Position numbers and translations under genes: made by a program
NCBI GenBank assembly: GCA_016713525.1
Contig: JADJOZ010000001.1
Coordinates: forward strand, 434,001-498,000
Direction: 5' to 3'
Source of the DNA: Bacteroidota bacterium
GTDB lineage: Bacteria > Bacteroidota > Bacteroidia > AKYH767-A > OLB10
DNA: 64,000 bases
In this document: piece after piece, positions 43,281 through 52,347 of the stretch
Layout of the letters: every line of letters begins with the position of its first letter
Position numbering within the stretch: position 1 is the stretch's first letter
The notes under the pieces: model-generated
What the model was told of the DNA's origin: nothing
The model's input: only the letters and a program-made list of their open reading frames with translations
Databases searched by the model: none

Positions 43281-43730
43281 GTGGAAACAAATAATTCAAA
43301 TACTAACTTAAATCAGGACGAGCGCTTCCCGAATCTGGAAAAAGCAGGTAGAAAAAACCTGTTTACTGTTCCGGAAGGCTATTTTAATCAGTTGCCCGGT
43401 ACAATTGCAGAAAAAATAAATGCCGGCAAGCAACCGGTAACTTATAACAGAAATTATAAACCTGTCGTTCTGGGTCTTTCGTTAATACTGGCTATAGCGT
43501 TGATGTTTGGAGTTAATTACTTCAGAACCATTGAAAATAAAGAAGTTAGCCAGCCAGTAATTTCCTACCAGGATATTCATCTCACTGAATTGGAAGACCA
43601 GGTTATTTATGATGAAATTACCGTTGAAGATTTAGCTGATACCACCATTCAGGATGCTGTTAAATCTGAGATGTACGATTACTTAATAGAAAACAATACA
43701 GATATATCATTAATAATAAATGAGTTATGA
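43281..43730 (+). CDS. Membrane protein next to the ECF sigma factor, possible anti-sigma factor
   Basis: A 149-residue protein beginning at GTG. It has an N-terminal cytoplasmic segment (about 55 residues, including FTVPEGYFNQLPGTIAEKI), one transmembrane helix (VVLGLSLILAIALMFGVNYF) and an acidic periplasmic tail. Size, topology and position between the sigma factor and a periplasmic protein suggest an anti-sigma role; no zinc anti-sigma motif (HxxxCxxC) is present, so this is inference. The stop overlaps the next start (ATGA). Confidence 0.6.
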   Translation: METNNSNTNLNQDERFPNLEKAGRKNLFTVPEGYFNQLPGTIAEKINAGKQPVTYNRNYKPVVLGLSLILAIALMFGVNYFRTIENKEVSQPVISYQDIHLTELEDQVIYDEITVEDLADTTIQDAVKSEMYDYLIENNTDISLIINEL

Positions 43731-44212
43731 AAAAAGTCCAATTAATTGCGATAGCCTTTTTTAGTGTTTGGATACTCTCTGCTGCGGCTCAACCCGGCGG
43801 AGGACCTCCTCCCGGTGAAAAAAAGGAACAGATTGAAGCCATGAAAGTAGCCTTCTTAACCAGAAAACTCGATCTCACACCTCAAGAGGCTCAGGAATTC
43901 TGGCCCGTTTACAACCAGTTTCAGGATGAAATTGAAAACCTGAGGGAGGCACATCGGAAAACCAGAAAATCAGCTAAGGATGATTTTGATGAAATGGCCG
44001 ATAAAGATGTGGAAAAGCTAGTCGACAGCGAAATTGCTTTCCGTCAGAATGAGCTCGATATTTTAAAGAAATATCATGCACAATTCAAGCAGAAACTCCC
44101 TATGAAAAAGGTAGCAATGTTATACCGCGCGGAAGAAGAATTTAAACGCGACTTGTTAAAGCGAATTCAGGATCGCAGAGAGGGTGGAGGACCACCGCCG
44201 AAAAGGAGATAA
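43727..44212 (+). CDS. Periplasmic Spy/CpxP-like helical protein of the sigma operon
   Basis: A 161-residue protein with a signal peptide ending SAAAQPGGGPPPG, then long charged helices. The motif LTRKLDLTPQEAQEFWPVYNQF is the LTxxQ-type signature of Spy/CpxP proteins. The rest, QDEIENLREAHRKTRKSAKDDFDEMADKD and a basic C terminus (RIQDRREGGGPPPKRR), is predicted alpha-helical. It probably senses or chaperones misfolded envelope proteins and feeds back on the ECF sigma factor. The start overlaps the previous stop by four bases. Confidence 0.75.
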   Translation: MKKVQLIAIAFFSVWILSAAAQPGGGPPPGEKKEQIEAMKVAFLTRKLDLTPQEAQEFWPVYNQFQDEIENLREAHRKTRKSAKDDFDEMADKDVEKLVDSEIAFRQNELDILKKYHAQFKQKLPMKKVAMLYRAEEEFKRDLLKRIQDRREGGGPPPKRR

Positions 44213-44251
44213 TTGCATGGTAATGTTTAGGTTTTTATAATGTCAGGTTCG

Positions 44252-44282
44252 ATCGGGAGACTCAGGTTTCCCGATTTTTTAT
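44252..44282 (+). terminator. Terminator after the sigma factor operon
   Basis: ATCGGGA (44252-44258) pairs with TCCCGAT (44269-44275), followed by a T-run (TTTTTTATTT). Confidence 0.75.
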
Positions 44283-44304
44283 TTAGGGGACCACCTTTCT
44301 TTAG

Positions 44305-44312
44305 TAAATTTG
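44305..44312 (+). promoter_or_regulatory. Candidate -7 promoter box (TAAATTTG) four bases from the aminotransferase ATG
   Basis: Matches TAnnTTTG, with TTTAG about 20 bases upstream as a weak -33 element. Transcription would start at or within a base or two of the ATG at 44317, so a leaderless mRNA is likely. Confidence 0.55.
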
Positions 44313-44316
44313 TAGC

Positions 44317-45531
44317 ATGTTAACCAATCGCCAGCTTTTTCTGCAGCACTTAGCACCAACCAGTGATGAGCCTTTGATGCTTGAAATTGTATCTGCTGCA
44401 GGCTGCGAAATGCATACAGCCGATAACAAAGTACTCATCGATCTCATTTCCGGCATTTCCGTCAGCAGCGTCGGACATTGCCATCCGGATGTTGTAAGGG
44501 CAGTGCAGGAGCAGGCATCTCGATATATGCACCTGATGGTTTACGGAGAAATTATACAGGCTCCGCAGGTTCAATTTGCTGCAGCACTCACTGCATTATT
44601 GCCTCCATCGCTGAATAGTTGCTATCTGGTAAATTCAGGATCTGAAGCTGTAGAAGGAGCTATGAAACTGGCTAAAAGGGTTACAGGAAGACATGAAATA
44701 ATTGCATTCGAAAATGCCTACCATGGAAGTACGCAGGGAGCATTGAGCATCATTGGTTCCGAATATTTCAGAAATAGTTTTCGTCCCTTGTTGCCGGGAA
44801 TAAAACATCTTCAATTCAACAATGAGGATGCATTGAATAGTATTACAGAAAATACGGCATGTGTGGTCACTGAAATTATTCAGGGAGAAGCAGGATCTGT
44901 TTCACCGAAAGAAAATTATTTAGCAAAACTGCAAAGTCGTTGTCACGAAACCGGAACTTTGCTGGTAGTAGATGAAATTCAAAGCGGTTTTCGTCGTACA
45001 GGACCGTTTATGGCATTTATGGATGAAGGAATTATTCCCGACATATTGTTGCTGGCAAAAGGAATTGGAGGTGGAATGCCCCTTGGTGCTATTGTTGCCG
45101 GAAATCACCTGATGCAACAGTTTACCAATAATCCGGTACTTGGCCATATTACTACATTCGGGGGACATCCTGTGAGTTGTGCAGCTGCCTTGGCTACCTT
45201 GAACATATTGAAGGATATCAGCGAAGCGGAAATTAATCGTAAAAGTGAACTTTTTCGTAAAAAACTGGTTCATCCCTTTGTCAGGGAAGTAACCGGAAAA
45301 GGGTTGCTGTTAGGTGTTGATCTGGGTACAGAGCGGTTCAATAAGGAGGTGATTAAGAGATGCATAGCCAATGGAGTTTTCACCGATTGGTTTCTGTTTG
45401 CACCACATAAAATGCGCATTGCGCCACCTTTGATTATCTCCGATCATCAAATCTTCATCTGTTGTGAAGTTATTTTGAAAGCTGTAGATGAGGTTGCTGC
45501 ACTCATGAAACAGGAATCCAGTGTAACCTAA
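44317..45531 (+). CDS. Class III PLP-dependent aminotransferase
   Basis: A 404-residue fold-type I aminotransferase. Visible motifs: LVNSGSEAVEGAMKLAKRVTGR (PLP phosphate loop), AYHGSTQGALSI, VVTEIIQGEAGSV, LLVVDEIQSGFRRTGPFMAF (Asp binding the PLP N1) and LLLAKGIGGGMPLGAIVA, whose Lys forms the Schiff base. The family includes acetylornithine, ornithine, 4-aminobutyrate and beta-alanine transaminases, and the exact substrate cannot be told. It is transcribed from its own promoter, directly upstream of the two-component genes. Confidence 0.9.
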   Translation: MLTNRQLFLQHLAPTSDEPLMLEIVSAAGCEMHTADNKVLIDLISGISVSSVGHCHPDVVRAVQEQASRYMHLMVYGEIIQAPQVQFAAALTALLPPSLNSCYLVNSGSEAVEGAMKLAKRVTGRHEIIAFENAYHGSTQGALSIIGSEYFRNSFRPLLPGIKHLQFNNEDALNSITENTACVVTEIIQGEAGSVSPKENYLAKLQSRCHETGTLLVVDEIQSGFRRTGPFMAFMDEGIIPDILLLAKGIGGGMPLGAIVAGNHLMQQFTNNPVLGHITTFGGHPVSCAAALATLNILKDISEAEINRKSELFRKKLVHPFVREVTGKGLLLGVDLGTERFNKEVIKRCIANGVFTDWFLFAPHKMRIAPPLIISDHQIFICCEVILKAVDEVAALMKQESSVT

Positions 45532-45570
45532 TTGAACTTAAATTTATCCGAAACAAACAGAATCCGGACT

Positions 45571-46245
45571 ATGAATGTACTTATCGTTGAAGATGAAAAA
45601 AGTCTCTCTCATGAAGTCGAGATTTATCTGACTAAACAAGGTTATAATTGTGATGTAGCTTTTAATGGGAAGAGTGCTTCCGAAAAAATATTTGTAAACG
45701 CTTACGACTTTGTTTTACTTGATATTGGTTTGCCCGATTATAATGGTTTTGATTTGCTGAAAGAAGCACGCGAAGGCAACAGAGATTCCGCCTTTATTAT
45801 TCTTACAGCAAGAAGTGAAACGGATGATAAAATTAAAGGTCTAGACCTGGGTGCCGACGATTATCTGGCGAAACCATTTTCATTAATGGAATTGCATTCC
45901 CGTATGCAGGCAATTCTGAGACGAAAACATGGTCTCACAACCAATGCAATTCGAATTGGTGAGTTTTTAATGGATATTAATAACCGTACCGTTCATTACG
46001 GCGAACAGTTAGTGAATCTCACCCGTAAAGAATTTGATTTGTTACATTATCTCGCACTCCACAAAAACAGAGTGCTCACCAGAATGCAACTGACTGAACA
46101 TATTTGGGGCGATGTGATGGAAGAAGATTACGATTCCAACTATATTGATGTTCATATTAAAAATTTACGTAAAAAATTAAGTGCATTCGGCGGCACCGAC
46201 TGGCTTGAAACGGTCAGAGGAATCGGTTACAGACTCAATCAATGA
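45571..46245 (+). CDS. OmpR-type response regulator
   Basis: A 224-residue DNA-binding response regulator. The REC domain has the acidic pocket VEDE (about residue 6), phospho-acceptor D51 in LLDIGLPD, Thr in ILTARS and Lys in YLAKPFS. The C-terminal winged helix (about 128-223) shows LTRKEFDLLHYLALHKNRVLTRMQLTEHIWG and NYIDVHIKNLRKKL...VRGIGYRL. The ATG at 45571 is preferred to an in-frame TTG at 45532 abutting the aminotransferase stop. It overlaps the histidine kinase gene by four bases. Confidence 0.95.
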   Translation: MNVLIVEDEKSLSHEVEIYLTKQGYNCDVAFNGKSASEKIFVNAYDFVLLDIGLPDYNGFDLLKEAREGNRDSAFIILTARSETDDKIKGLDLGADDYLAKPFSLMELHSRMQAILRRKHGLTTNAIRIGEFLMDINNRTVHYGEQLVNLTRKEFDLLHYLALHKNRVLTRMQLTEHIWGDVMEEDYDSNYIDVHIKNLRKKLSAFGGTDWLETVRGIGYRLNQ

Positions 46246-47573
46246 AATTACAGGTTAAACTTGCTATTTATAACGCTCTTTCGAAGGGTATTATCATTGC
46301 CGCTTTTGGGGTTTTGATGCCACTCATTGTTAAGCAGGTAGTTTATGACCACATCGATAAGCGTCTTATTGCCCGAACCGACCGGGTGCTTATGATTATT
46401 TCAAAGGGAGGGATTAATGAGATCATCATGGAGCAGGATTGCAGCTTTGAAAGCTACAATATTTTGAAGGAAGAGTTTATCTCTATTGAACCGTTAAGTA
46501 ATGGAACTCCTGCACCTGAAACAATCATAGGAAACGAACAACGCGATGTAGGAGGGGAGCGACTTACTCACAGGGTGATCAAACAATCTTTTGTATACGA
46601 CAATCAGTTGTATCAGTTAAACATTGGTGAAGGATTGAGTACCATCTATCAGCTGAATAAAATTATCATGCAGTTCAGTCTCACCCTCATGATTATTTTT
46701 ATTATCGTTTCAGTTTTTATTGATATTGGATTTGCCCGTTTAATGCTTAAGCCCTTCAATAAAATTGTAAAGCAGAAATTACAACTCAGCGGAAATCCTG
46801 CCAGCTACAATTTTGATTCTGTTAAAACATCAACATGGGAATTCAGTTACCTCGATAAAAGTATCAATGAGTTGATGAAGAAAACCAAAGATGCGTTTCT
46901 CATCGAAAAAGAATTTATTGCGAATGTTGCTCATGAGTTACTTACTCCAATTTCTATTCTCCAAAACAGAATGGAAAATATGATCATCGGGAATGAGGTA
47001 CCCGTGGAGTTTGAAAACAAAATTATTGAGTCGCAGAAAACACTGAGCCGGCTTAGTAAAATCATCCGTGCGCTGTTACTCATTTCCAAAATTGAAAATG
47101 ATCAGTACCTGAAACAAGAGGACGTGAATCTGCCTGCTTTGGTTGATGAGGTTATTTCTGAATTGGAGGAAGTGATGGAGGAAAAGGATGTTCATGCCGT
47201 ACTAAATCTTGAAAAAGTTCCTCCCTTCGGACCCGGTAATAAATCTTTATTGTTTACCATGATATTTAATCTGGTGAATAATGCTATCCGTTATAATAAC
47301 ATCGGAGGCCATATTTTTATTCGTGGTACTTATGCCAACAATCAATATATTCTAGAAGTAGAAGATACGGGAATTGGAATTGAAACAAGTCAGTTAGATA
47401 ATATATTCGACCGGTTTAAAAGATTTGGAAGCAATGACGGACAAGGTTATGGTTTGGGATTGCCTATTGTAAAAACCATTGCCGATTTTCACCGGGTTGC
47501 AATTTTCGTTTCATCCAAACGAATGAAGGGAACAACTTTCACTCTTAAATTTCAGATTACTCCGGTTGCCTGA
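46242..47573 (+). CDS. Sensor histidine kinase paired with the OmpR-type regulator
   Basis: A 443-residue membrane kinase with two transmembrane helices (about residues 11-31 and 143-165) enclosing a ~110-residue periplasmic sensor. The H box is EFIANVAHELLTPISIL with phospho-acceptor H231, unusual in having Leu where ELRTP is common. The catalytic domain has N box NLVNNAIRYN, G1 VEDTGIGI, F box FDRFKRFG and G2 GYGLGLPIVKTI. Its ATG overlaps the regulator stop. The signal is unknown. Confidence 0.93.
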   Translation: MKLQVKLAIYNALSKGIIIAAFGVLMPLIVKQVVYDHIDKRLIARTDRVLMIISKGGINEIIMEQDCSFESYNILKEEFISIEPLSNGTPAPETIIGNEQRDVGGERLTHRVIKQSFVYDNQLYQLNIGEGLSTIYQLNKIIMQFSLTLMIIFIIVSVFIDIGFARLMLKPFNKIVKQKLQLSGNPASYNFDSVKTSTWEFSYLDKSINELMKKTKDAFLIEKEFIANVAHELLTPISILQNRMENMIIGNEVPVEFENKIIESQKTLSRLSKIIRALLLISKIENDQYLKQEDVNLPALVDEVISELEEVMEEKDVHAVLNLEKVPPFGPGNKSLLFTMIFNLVNNAIRYNNIGGHIFIRGTYANNQYILEVEDTGIGIETSQLDNIFDRFKRFGSNDGQGYGLGLPIVKTIADFHRVAIFVSSKRMKGTTFTLKFQITPVA

Positions 47574-47945
47574 TTAATAAGAGCCCACTGATAACATAAC
47601 CAGGGTGCAGGCTTCTGTTGTTTCTATACCTTGTTGTTCAGCGAGCTTTTCAAGTTCACGGTTTTCGGTTCCCGGATTAAAAATGATTCGCTTAGGTTTT
47701 AATGCCAGGAAATATTGATACAAAGGTTTTTGAAGTTCCGCCCGCATATACAAAGTTATGGTATGTACATTCTGAAACGGAGGTGTTCCGGTTTCAATTG
47801 GGTGCCCATTGATCATTCCTTTTCTATTTCCCAGTAAAACAATATCATGACCGTATTGCAGTAGTCGGTTGGCAGCAATAAATGCATACCGTGAAGGGTT
47901 TTCACTGGCACCAATTACCAAAGTCTTTTTGCTTTCAGTCATCAC
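47574..47945 (-). CDS. CoA-binding domain protein (YccU-like)
   Basis: A 123-residue single-domain protein with the Rossmann-type CoA-binding fold. It starts KKTLVIGASENPSRYAFIAANRLLQYGHDIVLLGNRKG, with a G-A-S dinucleotide-type loop, and continues VHTITLYMRAELQKPLYQYFLALKPKRIIFNPGTENRELEKLAEQQGIETTEACTLVML. The family is widespread, and its function is not settled. It is translated from a start that overlaps the stop of the MFS transporter gene. Confidence 0.85.
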   Translation of the reverse strand: MMTESKKTLVIGASENPSRYAFIAANRLLQYGHDIVLLGNRKGMINGHPIETGTPPFQNVHTITLYMRAELQKPLYQYFLALKPKRIIFNPGTENRELEKLAEQQGIETTEACTLVMLSVGSY

Positions 47946-49246
47946 TACATTGTTTCAAAATAATTCAAATCCTTGGCAAACGTTTCTTTTACCTTATAAG
48001 TTGCAAACCAGGCTAATCCAATACAGATTCCACCAACTATAAGAGCAGAGGTCAGGTTGGATGTTAAACCGCTTAGGGAAGCAAATCCGATAGTAAGCGG
48101 TAACACTGCACCTCGTACGAAATTTGGAACCGTATTCGTAACAGTAGAACGTATATTGGTTCCGAATTGTTCAGAGGCTATGGTCACAAAAATGGCCCAG
48201 TACCCAGATGCCAGTCCAAGTAAAAAGCAAACAAAATAATATTGTGAAGCAGTTATGCCATGGGCACCAAAAATAAAATACAAAACGAGCAACGATGAAA
48301 ATATCAGATAAAGGAATACAACTTTTCTGCGGCTTCGCAACAATTGACTTAACAGTCCGGAAATGAGATCGCCAACTGATAATCCAATATATGCATACAT
48401 TACGGCTTTGCCATTTACGATGCCTTCAATGCCAAGTTCTTTCCCAAATACATCCTGTGAAAGGGATACCAGAACGCCTATGATATACCAAATTGGCAAT
48501 CCGATTAAAATGCAATACAAGTATTTCGATCTGTTTTCTGCTGTTTTAAACAAAGCAAAAAAATCACCTTTGCTAACCTGATGCTGTTGCATAGATTTAA
48601 ACATTCCCGATTCAAAGGCTCCAACACGCAAGATCAATAATAGAATTCCCAGAAATCCACCTATCAGATATACCACCTGCCAGTTTTGAAAGGTATAACC
48701 GGTATTAGCAGTGAGAAATTCAGCAACTATATGTCCTTCGGTACCAACCAATCCTGCTAGCACGGCTCCCAATGCCCCAAAGGTTACAATGATCATGGTT
48801 CCGTAACCTCTTTTTTCTTTGTGCATCGTTTCGGCAACCAGTGTAATACCAGCTCCCAGTTCACCTGCAAGTCCAATCCCTGCTATTACTCTTACAATTG
48901 CATAACTGGTGATATCGAACGTAAATGCATTCACGATATTCGCAATGGAGTATAACATAATAGAGCCAAACAAAACAGAAATACGCCCTTTTTTATCTCC
49001 CCAAACACCCCATAAAATTCCACCGATCAGCATTCCTGCCATCTGGCAGTTAAACAGAAATATGCCGGTGTCTTTGATGTTAATATCTAAACCATGAAGG
49101 TCTCTTATAAATTCCAGACTTTCCCGCTTAACGACATTAAAAAGTACAAGATCATAAATATCTACAAAGTAACCCAGGGCAGCTACAATCACCAGCCAGT
49201 TTACTATGCCTGATTTTGTTTCAGTTAGTTCAGAAGAATTTTGCAT
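47945..49246 (-). CDS. Major facilitator superfamily transporter
   Basis: A 433-residue protein with 12 predicted transmembrane segments. The loop 2-3 motif WGVWGDKKGRISVLFGS is the MFS signature D-K-x-G-R, and GIGLAGELGAGITLVAETM resembles the metabolite:H+ symporter (MHS) or sugar-porter group. Such proteins import carboxylates or sugars; the substrate cannot be predicted here. It overlaps by one base with the CoA-binding protein gene and is 15 bases from the transglycosylase gene end, on the same strand. Confidence 0.85.
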   Translation of the reverse strand: MQNSSELTETKSGIVNWLVIVAALGYFVDIYDLVLFNVVKRESLEFIRDLHGLDINIKDTGIFLFNCQMAGMLIGGILWGVWGDKKGRISVLFGSIMLYSIANIVNAFTFDITSYAIVRVIAGIGLAGELGAGITLVAETMHKEKRGYGTMIIVTFGALGAVLAGLVGTEGHIVAEFLTANTGYTFQNWQVVYLIGGFLGILLLILRVGAFESGMFKSMQQHQVSKGDFFALFKTAENRSKYLYCILIGLPIWYIIGVLVSLSQDVFGKELGIEGIVNGKAVMYAYIGLSVGDLISGLLSQLLRSRRKVVFLYLIFSSLLVLYFIFGAHGITASQYYFVCFLLGLASGYWAIFVTIASEQFGTNIRSTVTNTVPNFVRGAVLPLTIGFASLSGLTSNLTSALIVGGICIGLAWFATYKVKETFAKDLNYFETM

Positions 49247-49261
49247 CGGTAGAAATTTCCG

Positions 49262-51229
49262 TTAAAGATTTTCAAAGAATAGTGGTTCGAATTCTGTTGG
49301 TATCGTATCGGCAGGAATAGTGTCTGTTGGAACAACATATTGAAGTGCCGGACCTTTTAGTTCTACTCCGAATTTCAACTGATCAAGTTGTTCCTGCGTT
49401 ATTATTTCTTTACGCGCCAATCTGCCTGCCACCAGCTTAAAATAATATTGCAGATATTCCCGCAGCATACCTTGTTTATCGAAGCTGTATCTGAAAGCTT
49501 TTGGGTTCGGAATTATACTCGATAAGAAAATACTTTCTTCTAAGGTTAATTGAGAAGGATGTTTGCTGAAATAAAATTGAGAGGCTTCTCCAATTCCGAA
49601 TATTCCGGGACCCCATTCAATAATATTCAGATAAACTTCCAGCATACGGTCTTTACTCACCATGCCAGTCGATTCAATCATCCACACAATGATTGCTTCT
49701 TCCAACTTCCGGGAAACGGTTTTGTTTCTATTTAAGAAAACATTTTTGACCAGTTGCATGGTGATGGTACTGCCACCACGGGCAAACCGGCGTTCTTTGA
49801 TATTGGTAGCAATCGACTGACGAAATGCTTCTTCATTAAAGCCCCGGTGAAAACGGAAGGTGCCATCTTCTGCAGTTAGAACGGAATTTGTCAGCAACGG
49901 ACTTATTTCTGTCAAAGGAACAAAATCCGGATTCTCTGGACCTACCGGAAAAACACTCAGTATCCTGTCCTTATCTTGTGCTACATAAATAAACTGACCA
50001 TTAATAGCAGCAAAATTTTCATTTCCAAATTTCGTAACACGGAATTTATTTCCTTTTAATTCTGAATCAAAATGAAGTGAGTCGGGTGAATCTGGATTTA
50101 AACTGAAATCGAGTCGGTATTTTAATTGACCGGAAGCATTAATACCTTCGAGGGTGGAGAACAATCCGGAAGGGAGTGATGTGAAAAATGTATTGGCATC
50201 GACTTCCGGAATTCTGACTTTTAAATTTACAAGCGTAATTTTATTTTTCGATATCTCAAATCCGGTATGAATAGGTAAACGGTTTACGAGCACTTGTGAA
50301 GTCGTATCAAAAGCAAAAGCGGAATCATTAATGTTTATATGAATGTCGAGTTTGATGCTGTCGAGTTTGACATCAATAGGACTTATGCGCCAGTGATTGA
50401 TAGAAGGCCTGTAGGCAGCTGCAATCAAATGCGTTTTAAAATAGCCATCCTGCATTTCAGATCCATCTAAAAGTAGCTCGAAAAGTGTAGCTTGTACGAT
50501 ATTCCTGATATTTTTTTCAAAGAAAGGAACAGGAATAATTTTGTCCGTTGCTGAAGAGGCCCTGAGTTGAAAAATTTCAGCATCCGGATCAATGATACCT
50601 TCGGCTTTCCAGGTTGCAGTACTGTTGGGCAGGCTATCTGTTACACTTGCAGCAAACAAAGTTTTTTGAAGCCGGCATTCCGTAATTTGCAGCACCTCCC
50701 GATAACCGGGTGCTATCCACCGAAATTCGAAATCGCTCATGTTAAAATTGAAATCTGCCAGTCCAAATGCCCGTTGCCAAAGTGAAGAAGCCATTTCACG
50801 GTAATTCATGGCCGATCGTATAGTGTCACTATCTGCAGTTTGTTTTTTATTTTTTTCAAACAGAAAACTGAAATTGGAGATAGAGTCATTTACCTCCACT
50901 AATTGGAGATAACCGGTTTTCAGTACAATATTATTGAGTGGGGGTTGTCCCTTTATTAAGCGCCAAAGAGAAAATGAAATCGCTGCCTTATTGCAGTAGA
51001 AAAGAGTATCTTTATTCTTAGGGATGAGATAAATATGTTCTGCCCCGACACGTGCAAAACTTTCAAAGTAGGCTTTTTCGATGAGCAGGTCAACACCTAA
51101 GGAGGATTTTACTTTTTGCTGAACTTTGGAAATGGCTTTCTCCAGAACGACTCCTCTCAGCAATAAAAAGGAGGCGAACGTAATGGCAGCAAGTGCAATT
51201 AAAATGGCAACAGCTCTTTTCAACGTCAT
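49262..51229 (-). CDS. GT51 peptidoglycan transglycosylase with a long AsmA-like N-terminal region
   Basis: A 655-residue protein with a signal anchor (residues ~4-24). The first ~430 residues form repeated beta-rich segments resembling AsmA/YhdP-type proteins (DSIKLDIHINI, NLKVRIPEVDANTFFTSLP). The GT51 domain (about 445-600) has the catalytic Glu454 in TAEDGTFRFHRGF, RGGSTITMQLVKN, LNRNKTVSRKLEEAI, and the YLNIIEWGPGIFGIGEAS and YF.K....LTLEESIFLSSIIPNP motifs. There is no transpeptidase domain. Monofunctional MtgA enzymes are ~240 residues, so the extra N-terminal part is distinctive. It polymerises lipid II outside the inner membrane. Confidence 0.88.
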   Translation of the reverse strand: MTLKRAVAILIALAAITFASFLLLRGVVLEKAISKVQQKVKSSLGVDLLIEKAYFESFARVGAEHIYLIPKNKDTLFYCNKAAISFSLWRLIKGQPPLNNIVLKTGYLQLVEVNDSISNFSFLFEKNKKQTADSDTIRSAMNYREMASSLWQRAFGLADFNFNMSDFEFRWIAPGYREVLQITECRLQKTLFAASVTDSLPNSTATWKAEGIIDPDAEIFQLRASSATDKIIPVPFFEKNIRNIVQATLFELLLDGSEMQDGYFKTHLIAAAYRPSINHWRISPIDVKLDSIKLDIHININDSAFAFDTTSQVLVNRLPIHTGFEISKNKITLVNLKVRIPEVDANTFFTSLPSGLFSTLEGINASGQLKYRLDFSLNPDSPDSLHFDSELKGNKFRVTKFGNENFAAINGQFIYVAQDKDRILSVFPVGPENPDFVPLTEISPLLTNSVLTAEDGTFRFHRGFNEEAFRQSIATNIKERRFARGGSTITMQLVKNVFLNRNKTVSRKLEEAIIVWMIESTGMVSKDRMLEVYLNIIEWGPGIFGIGEASQFYFSKHPSQLTLEESIFLSSIIPNPKAFRYSFDKQGMLREYLQYYFKLVAGRLARKEIITQEQLDQLKFGVELKGPALQYVVPTDTIPADTIPTEFEPLFFENL

Positions 51230-51240
51230 ACGAGAGAATA

Positions 51241-51280
51241 AAAAAAGAGGCCGGCTCAGGAAAGGGAGTCAGCCTCTTTT
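51241..51280 (-). terminator. Terminator after the cas6-like gene
   Basis: On the minus strand AAAAGAGGC-TGACTC pairs with GAGCCGGCCTCTTTT (one bulge) and is followed by a T-run (TTTTTTTATT). It separates the Cas6-like gene from the transglycosylase gene. Confidence 0.8.
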
Positions 51281-51333
51281 GATTCTTAGTAAAGAATATC
51301 AAATGTCGGATGCAGCACATGATGCTGCCGGCA

Positions 51334-52071
51334 TCAGGATTTTACCAGGTCAACCATTCCATAACCTTCTTCGGTGAGAACACCGAGACCAACTTCCCAG
51401 ATGAATTTATGTACTTCCGGGTGAGCATGAAGGGTGAAAGGTAACAAGAATCCGAGCATGGTATTTCCTGCTGCGGATTTGTAGAAGCGGGCGAACTTTT
51501 TGCCTGACTCGTTGATTTTGGTAATGTATTCCATATCAGGTTGAGCTTCGAATTCAGCAAATTCATTCAACTGAGCTTCCGTATAGCCTGCTTTTTCCAT
51601 TCTGTCGAGGGTAATGTTGTACAACAGATCAGAAAATGCCTGAGAAGTAGGGTCAATCAGTTCCTGTGCTCTTTCAGGCTCCTTATCGGGATTTACCATG
51701 ATAAGAGGTGAAATACACAGGTAACGCATCTTCGTTTGAAATGAAGGATCAGGAATTACCTCATAGGTTTTTGGTATGAGATTCATTTTCCCTACCGCCA
51801 GAAACGGATTATCGAAAATTTTGGTCACCAAAGCTTCTGCAAACTCCTGACTTCTGCTCGATATCACCAAAGTGATTTTCGACGACAGAAAGCGCATAAA
51901 CCCATTCGTAATCTTCGAAGTTCCTTTCAAAGAAGAGAAATTGAACATCAACCGGTCGCCGGTGATGGTGTCGCTGTATTCTCCGAGGCTATCAGCCAGC
52001 AATTTCTGATGATGCAGAGGTATGGAATTTGCTGAAGAATGTTCCCTGAGAAAAGAAATTTTAATTCTCAT
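51334..52071 (-). CDS. cas6: Cas6-family CRISPR RNA endoribonuclease-like protein, with no CRISPR array in the window
   Basis: A 245-residue protein with the Cas6 layout: an N-terminal ferredoxin-like start MRIKISF...SIPLHHQKLLADSLGEY (compare the PxxHQxxL of archaeal Cas6), FNFSSLKG, a SPLIMVN segment in the middle and the C-terminal glycine-rich loop GLGVLTEEGYGMV (residues 228-240). Cas6 cuts pre-crRNA at repeat hairpins. No other cas gene and no array lie within 12-51 kb on either side. No His was seen at the position of the catalytic His46 of P. furiosus Cas6, although H20 and H21 could act, so activity is uncertain. Confidence 0.8.
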   Translation of the reverse strand: MRIKISFLREHSSANSIPLHHQKLLADSLGEYSDTITGDRLMFNFSSLKGTSKITNGFMRFLSSKITLVISSRSQEFAEALVTKIFDNPFLAVGKMNLIPKTYEVIPDPSFQTKMRYLCISPLIMVNPDKEPERAQELIDPTSQAFSDLLYNITLDRMEKAGYTEAQLNEFAEFEAQPDMEYITKINESGKKFARFYKSAAGNTMLGFLLPFTLHAHPEVHKFIWEVGLGVLTEEGYGMVDLVKS

Positions 52072-52347
52072 AGTTAAAAATAATTAAGTTGGTTTTTGTG
52101 TGTATTATATAATTTTCCCACCGTAAAGTAATGACAAAAAAATGGCTCATGCAATAGCCTGACAGCTATAAGTAAGGTTTTTATAAAGATTAACAAAAAA
52201 AACATCGTTTACTTCATTAAGCAGCACCAAACAGGGGCAGGAAAAGGATAAAAAACGGGCAAGAATTTTCAATCCTGTTAATAACTGAACCCTGTAACAG
52301 GGACAAAAATAGCACTTTTTAGCAAAAAAGGGGAAACACTTGAAAAT

